Shown piece by piece: positions 45,040 to 56,520 of a DNA stretch of 64,000 bases; position 1 is the stretch's first letter, and each line of letters begins with the position of its first letter. The DNA comes from Heterobilharzia americana (lineage: Eukaryota; Platyhelminthes; Trematoda; Strigeidida; Schistosomatidae), in NCBI GenBank assembly GCA_944470555.2, contig OX104127.1:27233661-27297660 (forward strand), given 5' to 3'. The notes beneath the pieces were generated by a model that saw nothing but the letters and a program-made list of their open reading frames with translations, did not search any database and had not been told where the DNA came from. The position numbers and the translations under genes were made by a program.

Positions 45040-48000
45040 GTTGTGTTCTTGTCATTTTCTTCTCTGACTTTCATTCTTCTCTTATACTCCTATTTTATCT
45101 CAAACCTTTAAAGCTATCTTGCGAATCTGCAAGATTTCGATTGCGTTACGTTTTAGACAAAGATATGCTGTTCATTTAGCTGACGTACTTGACATTGCTT
45201 GACCATAGATGGCTGGCGATCCGAGGTGTACAATTTGATGGTCATTATTTCCATTCATTACTGAACTATCATATTTCGAAAAATCTTGTTTTGGTTTTGA
45301 CCCATCACTCAAGTGCTTGGCAAATTGTTGATCATTCAACTAATCATTTCGATTTAAGATTTTTGGTCAGAATTTCACAGCACTTAAAACTAGCAATCTG
45401 AATCAAATTCCTTCAAAGTCAACTAACATAGGTGTTAAGAAACTTAAGAATCAGACAGTAAACGTGGTAGTAAAACTGAGTTAGTAAACCAAGGAAATAA
45501 ATCCAACGTTTTAGAACTAAGTTTATTCATTCTGAAGATCATTACAGTTTATTCAGTGGATTATTTTCCACCTGTTCATTCCTTTCAAACCTGTAAGAGA
45601 ATAGAAATGTTGTACGCTATGTAGCCTGGATGTCCAGGTATCACTATTTTCGAAACTTATGAACCACATTGTTGCAATCCTTTTTTTCCCTCAACTTGAT
45701 GTAACGCAGTATAGTTTCACACTTCTTCGCACAAAAGCTTCTCAGATCTTGTCACTTTTTACTCAGCGCAATTACCCATTGGTATTCGCTGTCTGTGTGT
45801 TGAATTCACAAACAACACTTTTCAGTGTTACGGATGAACAGCGATTTTAACTTACTTCAATGGATAACTAACCGTAGTCACCTAAAAACATAAGTTTATG
45901 AAAATAGAGAAAATATCTTTTTATATCGGCTTCCATCAGTAAAATATAACTTAACATTTATCATTTTGCTGAACAAGCTGTTACGTACACAGCAAAACGT
46001 TCAGAAAAATCTTGTTTTCATTTTCGAAACATACTTGGATCATATTAAAACTTGCCTATTAGTATTACAATTCAGTTTGGGATCAGTGAGGCATATTCGT
46101 CCTCAGTATTCAGCAAGATGAGGAACTCCAAGCAGTAACTCTATTTACAGACGAATAAAGGAAATTATGTCAACCTCGTAGAAGGTTGTCTGAAACATGG
46201 TGCAGTAGCGTTGAGTTGATATAGGCCTGTAACACTCAAAAAGGCTGAATTTGTTGATTTGATAAGGACGTGAGTGAGTCAGTTACAGCAATATTTCACA
46301 ATATTTGAAAACGTTCTGAACAAACCAGTTCATGGAGACTGAATGGTATGAATTAATTTTCAGAAGCGATGACTAGGAGATCTAATCACTGATAGTATTG
46401 ACAAGGGGATATGTGAGAATTCATTTTTAGGTGATAAATCTCCTAATACAGGCAATCAATATAACTGACTCTTGCACCGTCACATATGTCCGTTGAGGTT
46501 TTCAGAACGAATGTATATATAGTAACATCTGTCATCCTAACTGACTATCATGCAACTTCATACGATACAATACAGACTTCATTTGTGAAAGCAATCATAT
46601 TCTTTGATTATTTACTTATCGATCAAACATTTGTTAAGTATGAAATATGTTAGTCATCTCAGCGTGTTATACACAAACCTGGTGAATAAGAAGTAAATTT
46701 AGGACTAAAAAATGCAATTCTTGGCAGGAATTTGAAACTGTGATATGCATATTTACTGAAGGCAGGCGAATAATCAGTTCAGTCAGTTCAAAGTCACCCA
46801 TACCGTGACATAGTCAAAAAACTAATGAAACACATGAGAGTTGATAAGATCACTGATTAACGAGATCATTGATTTTTTCTAAAGTCTCTGATCACATAAA
46901 ATGGATGTGCATGTATACCTATCTGTGTTTCATTCAAAATTCAGTCACTGTCCGCATATCTTCACCTCTTGCGAGTAATAATAAAACCTTCCCTATCATC
47001 TACACAGTCTCTCATTTACTCTCGAAATATCATAAATATACACCTGACTGACTGATAACAACTGAAGGAGAAGTGAGGTAGCTATCACTAATAACGCTCA
47101 TGCGTACGAATGCATTTTCAACCAATAAACTGCTCGTTTCCGTTCAAAATAACAAATAGTTTTAATAGGCTTGTCATTCTAATGCATGACGCAATCCCAT
47201 TCACAGAACATATCAAAAGATATGAATCTTTGACAAGACAGTGGTATACCTTGATAAATGGAGTGAAACATCTCTTGTAGACATCCTCATCATGCCACAA
47301 TCAACTCAGATGCATGAGCCTTGAGTAGTTGGCTAAATTTTGTAAGGAAGCGAAAAAAGTGCTGTTTCACTTTAGTTTGTGAAAATCAGCTTATGCGAAT
47401 TCGCATGAGTATTCCTTCTTGAATTTCTAAGCTTAGGTAAACCGGTACTAACTAAAACTCAGTAATTATTTCATTTTTCATGAGCTGCAGAGGTGATTGA
47501 ACAACAGTTTGTTTCTCAAACTTCCCATTGCTAGGTTTATAGTCTAATGTATTTTATTCTGTTGGCTGTTCCTTCTGCCATTTGAGGTATTTTCCTAGAC
47601 CTTTTTCTTTTGCTTTTTTATCCAGGTTTAATAAATGTAGGCTCACCTTCTTTAACGATCGAAAACTTCTCATATCCATTCAGGTGAGAAAAGATTAACG
47701 ACGATCAGTGATTTCATTTCCTATATCTGTGAGCTACCCTGAGCACAGTCTACTCAAATACATCCTTCAGAACCATGCTGCTTGGGTGTCCAGATCAGAA
47801 ATCAGTTCAAGCTACGGCTGTCTTGAACCAATTATTCAACTATAATCATAACCCTCCGCCACAGTCTTCTTTCGAAATCCTATGCTAAGTCAAACCCAAT
47901 GACTTAAAAGGAGAGCGGATCAGTCACTTACTTTTAGCAGATGCCTTGGCAATTTAAAAATTGAAGCACAAGCTCTGTGTATAGAACAGTTATACACTGT

Positions 48001-49480
48001 ATGGTTAATTTTCCAAGGTCTACACCTGTCAGTTACAATTTCCCGTCAAAATTACCTTAATATTTTTCCTGGACTATAAATTGTTGTTACTATTACTAAT
48101 TTTAAAACCGTAGTTTTTATAAAGAGTGGCAAATGTACCGTCCACTAATTGTACCCACGGTATTGGCTTGAAGGTTGACAGGACTACCAAATCCACTTGT
48201 TTTGTTACCATTTTTGCAGTGATCCATGGGACTAGCGATCTCACAGACTCTCTTACTGACCAATCATATTACGCTCAGGCAAAGTAGCCTGTCATAAGTA
48301 TATATGCACAACCAATTACTTTTCGTTCTTGTGAAGCTGTGATGCACTGATGATGACATCCAACATGACTTTGAAATGTCTACTAACTAAAACCCTAGCT
48401 CAGAGAACAACTCACTTCGATAGGGTAGCGAGATTACTAGAATGTCTGAAAGTAGAATTAACTAGTTGCTTCTAAAGATCAAAGTAAATTACTTCTGTAA
48501 GCATGGTATTGCTAATGAGTGTATGTAAAGTTCTTGAAAACAAAAAGCAGCTTTAGGGCCGTGACAATGATTCCACTGAGTATGAATGACCCCACCGAAT
48601 TTTCCTGAAACTAGGGATGCATTCTATGAATCACTTTAACAGAGCTATAAGAAGTAATCTTGAAGTTTGCACTGATAATGTTAGCTAGAAGGAAAAGCTT
48701 CATGAATAAACCATCTAGCTCAGAGAATACAACACCGCCAAAAGAGATCAGATTTTCCTAGATGATGAGGTTTTTAAGAGTCGGTGAGTTATCCTCTTCT
48801 CAATTACATGAGGCTCGACAATTTTCAAAAAGCTGCTCATGAACTTGCGCTATTCCGGCCAATGTACATTGCTGAACAGGAGCAATTACACTGATGGATG
48901 CACAATGTATTGGTCGAAAGTACTACTCTTTACTTGATGCATTGATATATTAACTAAAAGCTGAAGAATATGATTCTCAGCCTGGCTTCATGAAATATCT
49001 TCCTAAAAGATCTCGATAGGTGATCTTCTGAGATTCTAGATGCGATTTTGACTTTGAATTCCTAGTTCATATATAAGATTTGACTTGGAAATGTCAACTA
49101 CATTTTTATCTACGAATTTTCGCTGATTTTAAAGCGAATTTTGCTATTTTCAATGTAGACCGCCAAAACTCTCTATATTCCATATTTTATTTCAGCTTCT
49201 AAGATATCTACATAATTCAAAATGTTTGATTTCTTCTAGTATCTACCACTCGCTTGCATAATCATGAATACTCGGATATAAACTGTGCTGACTTAGAAAA
49301 ACTAAAAACTATTTACAGTTAAGATAATAAACTCAGATTGACAGACTATGTAGTCTAGAACGTGATGTCAATCAGCAAAGCTACAATGCATAATTTGACT
49401 TGCAGCTCATGTGATCAGCAGATTATTATCTAAAATGTCACCGTTTCAAGTCACTGCTTAACATTGTGCTTGGTTTTCAG
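45040..49480. other. No gene recognised
   Basis: This is a 4.4-kb AT-rich stretch. The frames at 45189, 45659, 46869 and 47118 have no motifs. I see no LINE, SINE or hammerhead signature. It probably contains repeats too decayed to recognise by eye. Confidence 0.4.
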
Positions 49481-49494
49481 TATACTTCACAAAA

Positions 49495-49500
49495 GATAAA
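49495..49500 (+). promoter_or_regulatory. TATA-like box of the + strand leader-exon gene
   Basis: GATAAA, followed by TACCAGTGTTATGTTG, lies about 55 bases before the ATG at 49552. It resembles the promoter at 28871-28880. Confidence 0.45.
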
Positions 49501-49551
49501 TACCAGTGTTATGTTGTGAGTGCGAATGAGATCAAAACTGTAGTGAGATGA

Positions 49552-49876
49552 ATGTTAAGAATACTACTTCTAATTTCTGTTCTTTGCATACTGAATTTGA
49601 ACATAGATGCATTGAGTAAGTTATACTGCAGTAATGTTTAATTCTGCATGTGCATTTAAGTTTGTTGTGTTTTTCTTCATGAATTTTTAAAGTTGTGAGG
49701 CAATATGGTTATTAATGAATGGTATTAGCATCAATCAACAATGTTTCTGAGAATTTTGAATGAAAGAAATGTCTTCAGATATCAGAGAAGGAACTGCCAT
49801 TGTGGACAGGTCTGATGAAATGACATTATTTGTAGCTTCTCCTACAATAAAACACAACCCGATATTCACCTGGTAG
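49552..49876 (+). CDS. Putative small secreted peptide, leader exon plus tentative second exon
   Basis: Exon 1 (49552-49615) begins MLRILLLIS and ends NIDAL with one extra base, followed by donor GTAAGT. It has the same length (64 nt) and phase as the leader exon of the cysteine-rich gene. An acceptor GTCTTCAG at 49778 gives exon 2 (49779-49876), 31 residues after the junction (IREGTAIVDRSDEMTLF included) and TAG. A second acceptor at about 50018 (GCTTGCAG) is also followed by ATATCAGA, so exon choice or alternative splicing is open. Exon 1 is well supported; the mature part is uncertain. Function unknown. Confidence 0.42.
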
Positions 49877-49879
49877 TAG

Positions 49880-50520
49880 ATGGAGTGGCACACGCACCCA
49901 GAAGCAAGACGATTAAAAAATTTTTAGAATTTGTCTAATATATACTTATTTCATCTTAGTAGTTTCATGAATTGATTCTCTAAATGTTCTAAACTGTGGT
50001 ATACTTCTGCGCTTGCAGATATCAGAAATGTTTCTATACACTGTAATTTGCTTTAAAATTCACACATTCGCCATAAATACTTTTAAATTATTCCATACGT
50101 TTTGCTAAGTATAACAAAACAGTTCGTTTTTTCTTCACAGGCTCAGTTCTATGTTTTATCAGTAAAACGTCTACCGAGTGGCGAACATTTAAAATAAATG
50201 ATAATCATGTGTTATTACGTTTCAATTTGATGAAGTTAATAATTCACACAACTCATGCTGTAAAATACATTGATCAGTTTACATATCCAAACTTGCTAAC
50301 TTGGTATGTTTTTCATTATTTTCTATCGAACACGTCGTTGAATTGTTTTCTGAATATCATTTTTAGCTGTTCCAAAGTAATAAAAAGATTATTGAAACAC
50401 ATCAAAGTAGTTAGTAATGAATTAGTTTGCCTCTGAGTTTGTACTAACATCTGACGTGCCTCTCAAAGATGCGATAGGACGACTAAATCAGACTAAGGAA
50501 CTGAATAAACCACCCATACT
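49880..50520. other. No gene recognised
   Basis: The sequence is AT-rich. Alternative 3' exons of the preceding gene could lie here (acceptor-like GCTTGCAG near 50018 and TTCTTCACAG near 50140), but no frame supports them. Confidence 0.35.
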
Positions 50521-50522
50521 GC

Positions 50523-50526
<4 letters not shown>

Positions 50527-50570
<44 letters not shown>
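50527..50570. repeat. (TA)n microsatellite
   Basis: About 44 bases of uninterrupted TA repeats. Confidence 0.97.
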
Positions 50571-50573
<3 letters not shown>

Positions 50574-50654
50574 CAAGCTGCAGTAACGTATCAGGAATTC
50601 ACATGGCAGCCAAGTAACACACATGGTGATTGAACTAAACATTTTGGTTCGCAG

Positions 50655-50780
50655 TCATGTCTTGTAGCTCAGTTGCTAAAGCATTGAACCGGAGATCCAG
50701 TAGTCTCTGTTTCAAAACCTATAGCAACCCATATTTTTATTTCACCTATAATCATCATCCAGCATTTATACATATGATGC
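50655..50780 (+). repeat. tRNA-derived SINE copy
   Basis: The head has TAGCTCAGTTGCTAAAG (A box region) and CTGTTTCAAAACC (decayed B box). The tail is TTTCACCTATAATCATCATCCAGCATTTATA, as in the other three copies (quoted in part: ATAATCATCATCCAGC). It gives the orientation of the family. Confidence 0.7.
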
Positions 50781-51360
50781 CAGTCAGTTTCATGTGTTTT
50801 TTAATGTCGCATATCGCTGATAATGAAGTGAATAGTAGGTAGTTCAATCATTTTGGTAATAATTATCAATTTACTGGTAACCTGATTTTAACAAGTCATC
50901 TCATTGAGAGTTGTTTAGTAAAGACGAATAACTGGAAAATATTTACTGAAATAATTTACCTGCAGTTTATTTAAAATGTCAAATTACTATAACGTTTAAT
51001 GCCTTCAAACTGAAGGTCTCAGTACAACTGCATTTATCTAAATGAACTAGAAGACAACCATTACTGGTAGTGAGATGTTTTCTTAAGTCAGTATGTTAGT
51101 AAACATGAGGTCGAATGGCTCCAGTTTTGTCTCTTACGATTGATTCAAGGCTATGATGAAGGACGGATCGCTTGAATATTCATTTCTTATTTGATAACTT
51201 ATTAGGTAAATTGTTTCACAGTTCACAAATTTTGTGAATATTTTGAGTGTGATTTGTTCGCTGAGTTTAGTTCAGCTATTTATTATTTGAGAGAACAAAC
51301 TCGACACTAAAATTTGGTATTCATCATGGACTGACATCAGTTGGAGAAACCCTAAAGCCT

Positions 51361-51412
51361 GTAGGCACTGGATAGCTGTTTCGTTTTAGTATGGGACTCC
51401 TCAGCAATATGA
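51361..51412 (-). ncRNA. Hammerhead ribozyme motif
   Basis: On the - strand, ATATTG precedes the intact core CTGAGGAG (51397-51404), then TCCCATACTAAAAC, GAAA (51379-51382), CAGCTATC and CAGTGC. Stem I (ATATTG with CAGTGC) forms five pairs including wobbles. Stem II is weakened (GTCC opposite AAAC). Stem III is minimal, as in Penelope-type and Sm-alpha hammerheads. Confidence 0.65.
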
Positions 51413-51510
51413 ACCCATGACCCTGCCCTTCGGGTTCTGTGGCCAGCAAGTTACAGTCAAATCAATGGGTCAGGATCCAGTGCTTTGTATTTCCAACTTC
51501 TGTCGTGGGT

Positions 51511-51562
51511 GCACACTGTTGAGGAGTCCCATACTAGGTCGAAACAGCTATCCAGTGCTCCT
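51511..51562 (+). ncRNA. Hammerhead ribozyme motif with a core substitution
   Basis: GCACACTG, then TTGAGGAG where CTGAGGAG is expected (C3 to T), TCCCATACTAGGTC, GAAA at 51541-51544, CAGCTATC and CAGTGC. Stem I forms five pairs and stem II three. C3 pairs with G8 in active hammerheads, so this copy should be inactive. Confidence 0.6.
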
Positions 51563-51815
51563 AGGTTCCCAATATTTCTCTAACTTGAAAACTATAAATT
51601 CCTACAAACCCAAAAAGTGAATCTACACAAAAATGCTAAAAGACAAACAAAACGTTAGACTTTGCAGAATATTGACACTTGCATATAAATATGAATCCGA
51701 ATGTCTATAATTCAAGTTAAATGATCTAACCTTTTAATATTAGACCTGAGTTAGTGGTAGTTACTTATTATTTTGTGGTTATTGTGTGACCTACGTATGC
51801 TATCATCATGTAGGC

Positions 51816-51828
51816 AAATATGTAACCT
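51816..51828. repeat. Left target-site duplication of the full-length RTE
   Basis: AAATATGTAACCT, matched by 51151+4000, that is 55151-55163, on the other side of the element. Confidence 0.85.
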
Positions 51829-51885
51829 TATTATTATTATTTGTATTATTATTATTATTATTATTAGTACCTTGGGTTCCTAGTG

Positions 51886-52579
51886 GAACATAGGGATTCA
51901 GTAGCACGTCTCCAGTGAACTCTGTTCTCTGAGATCTTTTCAACCTGACTCCACGACAGCCCACAACCTCTCATTTCCTCCTCGCACGACCTCATCCATG
52001 TCACCCTCGGACGCCCAACTCATCGCTCCCCATCGGGGTTCCACTCGAGTGACTGGCCTGACGCGTGATGTCCCCAGTCGGCCTTCTCAGCGTATGTCCA
52101 ATCCATCTCCACTTCCTTCTGCACAATTTTTGAGCGACAGGTTCTTGGTTGGTTCTTTGTCAGAGTTCCTTGTCACTTATTCTTTCTGGCAATCCGTCTG
52201 ATCTCCAGTAACGAGACAGCATAGGCAGTTGTTGATGAATGTCTGTAGTTTATTGGAAATCCCTTTCGTAACGCGCCAAGTCTCTGAACCATACAGGAGC
52301 ACTGACTTGACTGAATTGGTGTTGAAAATCCGGATTTTGTTCGTGCTTTGTGCTGAGTGCAGAAGATCTCCACACTGGTTTCAGTCTAATGAACACCTGT
52401 CTTGCTTTTCCGATTCTGACTTTGAAGTCCTCGTCCGTCCCGCCTGTAGTTGAAACAGTGCTTCCTAGATAGGTGAAGGAGGTTACTTCCTTTAAGTTTC
52501 TCCCGTTGACGGTGACTGGAGTTTGTTGTTGGTGGTGGTGGTGCGGTATATTCATCACCTCTGTCTTCACTATATTCAC
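51886..52579 (-). pseudogene. RTE reverse transcriptase C-terminal part
   Basis: The frame 52250-52579 reads VNIVKTEVM-like, then VTSFTYLGSTVSTTGGTDED and RLKPVWRSSAL. Below it lies the C-terminal region homologous to 18445-18708. The YLGS motif follows the catalytic box as expected. Confidence 0.85.
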
Positions 52580-52639
52580 TTGAAGTCCCGTCTTCGCTGC
52601 CCTGCCTCTTCTGCCAACTTGTTAGTTTTCGCCTGAAGA

Positions 52640-53612
52640 TCTTCAAGTTTATGTGACATCAGGCACAAGTCATCGGCGAAATCCAAATCTTCTAGGTTCT
52701 TTTCCACAGTCCAGCCAGCGTATCCCCCTCTTCTCGCTCTTCACTGTTTGCTGCATGATCCAGTCCACCACAATCAGGAATATCATGGGTGATAGTAGGC
52801 AACCTTGTTTCACTCCTGTCTTCACTTCAAAAGCATCACTGAGCTTTCCATTGTGTTGTGAATTACTTGGCTGGCATGTGGCATCTTCATATAGTTGTTG
52901 AATGAGGTTGATAAAGGTTTGTGGCACTCCATAGTGTTGAAGCAGTTTCCAAATTACTTGTCGGTGGACGCTGTCAAAGGCCTTTTCAAAGTCAATGAAG
53001 TTGAGGTAGAGAGTTGACTGCTATTCTATGCTGTGTTCTATGATGATGCGTAGAGTAGTGTTGCGATTCGGTCCGCACATGCTTTGTACTTCCTGAACCC
53101 AGCCAGCCTGTTCCGGTCGTAGTTTTGAATCCAGTGCATCCTTTAGCCTCTCCAAGATGATGCGGTTTAATATTTTGCTTGCTCTGGGTGGACACGAGCA
53201 TGATTCCACTCCAGTTCTTGCAAACACTGAGGTCTACTTTCTTCGGCAGTTTGACAAGGTATTCCTTCCTCCAACCAATGAGCAGGTACCTTCCCTCCCT
53301 TCCACACCTTCTGCAATAGTGGTGTGGTGTGAGCATGTCAGCTGTTGTCTCTGCGTCTGCTCTCAGTGCTTCTGGCGGGATCCCATCTGTTCCTGCTGCT
53401 TTCCTGCATTTCACTAGCCACATGGCGTTCAGGATTTCCATTTTCGTTGGAGGATTTATGTTCACTTGTAATTCAGCGGCTGTAGGTGGTATTTCTGGAC
53501 GAAGTGTAGGTGTTGGTCGATTCAAGAGCTTCTTGAAGTGGTCGACCCATTGTTTCCTCTGTTTCTCTTCTTTCGTAATTAAATTTCCTTCTTCATCTTT
53601 TATTGATTTCAT
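52640..53612 (-). pseudogene. RTE reverse transcriptase catalytic part
   Basis: The frame 52992-53612 has the fingers (KRKAAGTDGIPPEAL-like CRKAAGTDGIPPEALRADAE; then LVKLPKKVDLS). The frame 52670-52927 has FINLIQQLYEDATCQ and GVKQGCLLSPMIFLIVVDWI. The catalytic FADD lies near 52675 (LEDLDFADDLCLMS). The catalytic motifs survive; the frameshifts do not allow one protein. Confidence 0.88.
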
Positions 53613-55085
53613 CTGTGTTGATCTCTTCCCTCCCAGATAGCAACCTGGTTATTTGATACAATGTCGTCAGGTCTCTGTCTCTCCTACCAGCAGCCTGTTT
53701 TGCTTCACTTGCCAGTGTCTCGTAGAAGTGTCTTTTGTCTTTGCGTGCACTCTTCTTCACTTCTTTGTCCAGTGTTTTATACATTGTGCTCAGTTCCTCT
53801 TGTCGTTGAGCATCCTTGCACTGGTTTATCTTCTGCTTCACCATCCTCCTCTCCTCTATCAGCTTCCAGGTATCCGTCGAGATCCATTCCTTGTCTTCTT
53901 TCTTCTTCCTTCCTAATACTGTTGTGCAGGTTTCTTTCCACATCTCTTTCAAAGACTTCCAGTGTTCTTCCACACAGGTTTCTTCAGGGATGTCCCTCGA
54001 TGTCTCCCATTTTGTCTTGATGGCTGCTTTGAAGATCTCCTTTGTAGTTTCATCCTTCAGTTTCCGAGTGTTGTACTTGAATTGAGGTCTATCACCAGCT
54101 TCCTTGAAGGCTTACAACTTGATTTGGAAGGTTCCTTGCAATAGATAGTGAGTGGTGTGAACCTACATCTGCTCCTCTTCTTGACCTTGTGTTAAGTAGA
54201 CTGCGTCTCCATATTCTTGAGATTGAGATAAAGTCGATTTGATTTTTAGTGTGTCCATTTGGTGAAATCCATGTGGCTTTGTGGATATCCTTGTGCTTGA
54301 ACACAGTGCCTGGCCTCCAATCACCAAATCGTTGAATGCACAAAATTCTGCAAACAATTCTCCATTCTCCTTCATCACCTCACCGAGCGCCTCTCGACCC
54401 ATGGTTAGTTCTCTTCCTGTGTTGTCCACTCCCAGTTTGGATTTCATGTCACCCATTAGAATTTTGATATTGCCAACTGACGTCTTGTCCAGTGTTGATT
54501 GAAGTTGTCTGTAGAATTCCTCCTTCTTCTCTTCATCTGCATTATTTGTAGGTGCATAGCATTGTATGATTGTGACCTTCCTTCCTTTTGAGTTGAACCT
54601 CGCTGTTATGATCCTGGAGATTTGTTCACACTGCATGAGAGCCTTCGCTGCTCTTCAAGGGGACATCATGATAGCCACTCCCACAGTGTGCTCGTGGTTG
54701 TCGTCTGGGTGACAATATCGGAGTAGATTATTGATTCCTCTCCAGTTGATAGTTTGGAGAGTCCACTCTCATTCCATCTGCTTTCGCAAATCCCAAGCAC
54801 TTCGATGTTATACCTTCTCATCTCCTTTGCAATCTGGGCTGCCTTACTGGGTTCAAACATCGTACGGAGATTCATGTCCCCACACTTACTTTCGCTTTCA
54901 TCGAGGGAGAGAAGACACATCTGCCAATTGGCTTTCCGAAGGCTTTCACCAACTGACGTCATTTCGCCTCTCCGATTCCAACGGGGAATAAGTTTGTTTT
55001 CATTTTTTATATTTTGTTTGTGCTTTGAAGTTTCTTTAGCGGTTAGATTTGTTTTACGTGGTAGGGTTGCTGGCCCTATACCCAA
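53593..55085 (-). pseudogene. RTE endonuclease and linker
   Basis: Endonuclease pieces in order: NLRTMFEPSKAAQIAKEM and LGICESRWNESG (54666-55085), QCYAPTNNADEEKKEEFYRQ, GDMKSKLGVDNTGRELTM (54163-54636), then in another frame TWISPNGHTKNQIDFISI and RRGADVGSHHSLSIA (54092-54343). The usual GDxN has become GDMK and SDH has become SHH, so the catalytic site is lost. The linker is 53593-53973 (KEMWKETCTTVLGRKKKEDK). Confidence 0.88.
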
Positions 55086-55150
55086 CCTTCCCTCTTTACC
55101 CGGGCTTAGGACCGGCTAGTAATTAGTGAACTAGTTAACCAGGCGAGGTT

Positions 55151-55163
55151 AAATATGTAACCT
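55151..55163. repeat. Right target-site duplication of the full-length RTE
   Basis: AAATATGTAACCT, the same 13 bases as 51816-51828. The next base differs (A against T). Confidence 0.85.
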
Positions 55164-56394
55164 AATTAAGTAAAATTGAAGTACTTAGAGTTGTGGCATC
55201 TTGACCATTGCATACAGTAACAATGATCTACTTCAAAATCACAGGAATAATATCACAACACTTTCAATATCTTCTTAAATTTTAATTTTCTTTTTAAGTT
55301 TGTTTTTCTGTCAACTGAACAAAGCTATTAGAAGAAGTACTAAATATATAAAATCTTCAATTTTATTGATGTGGATATCATGTGAAAAGTGGTGGCTAAA
55401 TAAATCTTCATACAAAGAACACTTCAAATGGATTACTGTCACAGTATTCAGGTCATATAGTTTCTATTACTATTACAAAACTTAAGTCAAATCACGTTTC
55501 AGATAATTAAGAAATCGTACTTGTATTACATACACTGAGGTCATGTTTCGGTGTTACAGCATTTCAGTCCTATAGTCTATCGAAATTTAAAGATAGAACA
55601 AAATCAAACGAGTTTTCAGTTTTCAGAAATGTGCTCAAATAAGCCACAGTTATCTACTTTCAGAAATGAAGTTCAATGATGATACTGTTTAACCAAACTA
55701 GTAGTAAATATGGTAGAAAGTTAAATTGAAGTGATATTATGATATTAACTTTGTATACATAAAAGTTTTCTTTCAAAAGTATACAAATCATAAAACCTTC
55801 AGAGTGACGTTAATTATTGCAACATTTATGAATGAGTTTTTATTATACATCCAGTTTTTGATCGCCTGCAGTTTCATAGCTATTCGATAGCGTAAATATA
55901 TGATTGACTGACTGACAAAATGAACGTAGAACCTTGCACACAAGTGTATCATCTCATGTTGCCACACTTCACAGTAGTATACAAAGAACAGATGGATAGA
56001 AAAAGAACAATGTCAAAACTGAAACAGTTGTGTGAGAAAATAATAATTTTGAAGATAACAGTTAGTGCAAACATTCAAGTTTTAGATGTCAAGAAGTGAG
56101 TACATCCGTACTATTGTGATCGACTTTCAGCCGTCTCACCAAGATTTAGTTCTCAACCACTGATTCCTATCGTCTCGAGGACCCCAAACAGACAGACTAT
56201 ATTACCGCAAGCGACTTAGACCAACAAGTGTATATATGCACATACATACAAGGAAAGAGAGACGAGGAATAAAATATTCCTAATCATGTTTAGCTGTGTA
56301 CCATCTTTCACTAAAGAGATTCTCAAGTTATTGTACTTATTCAACTGAATTTCTGATAGAGAATTTTTCTATTTGTCGGCTTGTGGAGGTTTAC

Positions 56395-56520
56395 TGATTT
56401 CAAGTTGGTATTCATGATGGACTGATATCTGTTGGGGAACCACTGAGAGTACTAGTCAGCTGCTTTGTCCAAATTTCGGACTCTTCAGCAGTGTGCATTC
56501 ATGGCCTTCAGGTTTCGTGA
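56395..56520 (-). ncRNA. Hammerhead-bearing repeat, decayed
   Basis: Homologous to the left half of 51300-51610. On the - strand the first core CTGAAGAG (56481-56488) is intact and stem II TCCGAAATTTGGA can pair, but the second core reads CAAAGC instead of CGAAAC. Confidence 0.55.

Larger units (their letters stand above)
51300..51610. repeat. Two short hammerhead-bearing repeats in opposite orientation
   Basis: The left half (TGGTATTCATCATGGACTG and on) matches 56400-56520. The right half repeats the GGAGTCCCATACTA and GAAACAGCTATCCAGTG core in inverted orientation. Both strands could therefore give a hammerhead-like fold, one in each half. Confidence 0.65.
51829..55150 (-). mobile_element. 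Full-length RTE-clade (SR2-like) retrotransposon, inactive
   Basis: About 3.3 kb, - strand, bounded by a 13-bp target-site duplication. The 3' end (low coordinates) has an RTE-typical trinucleotide tail: (TAA)n on the - strand, 51829-51870. The 5' end (high coordinates) has the GGTTAACTAGTTCACTA start. In order it encodes an APE-type endonuclease, a linker, a reverse transcriptase and a C-terminal domain, in seven mutually shifted frames. Four other pieces in the window belong to the same family. It is the only one with both ends. Confidence 0.92.
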
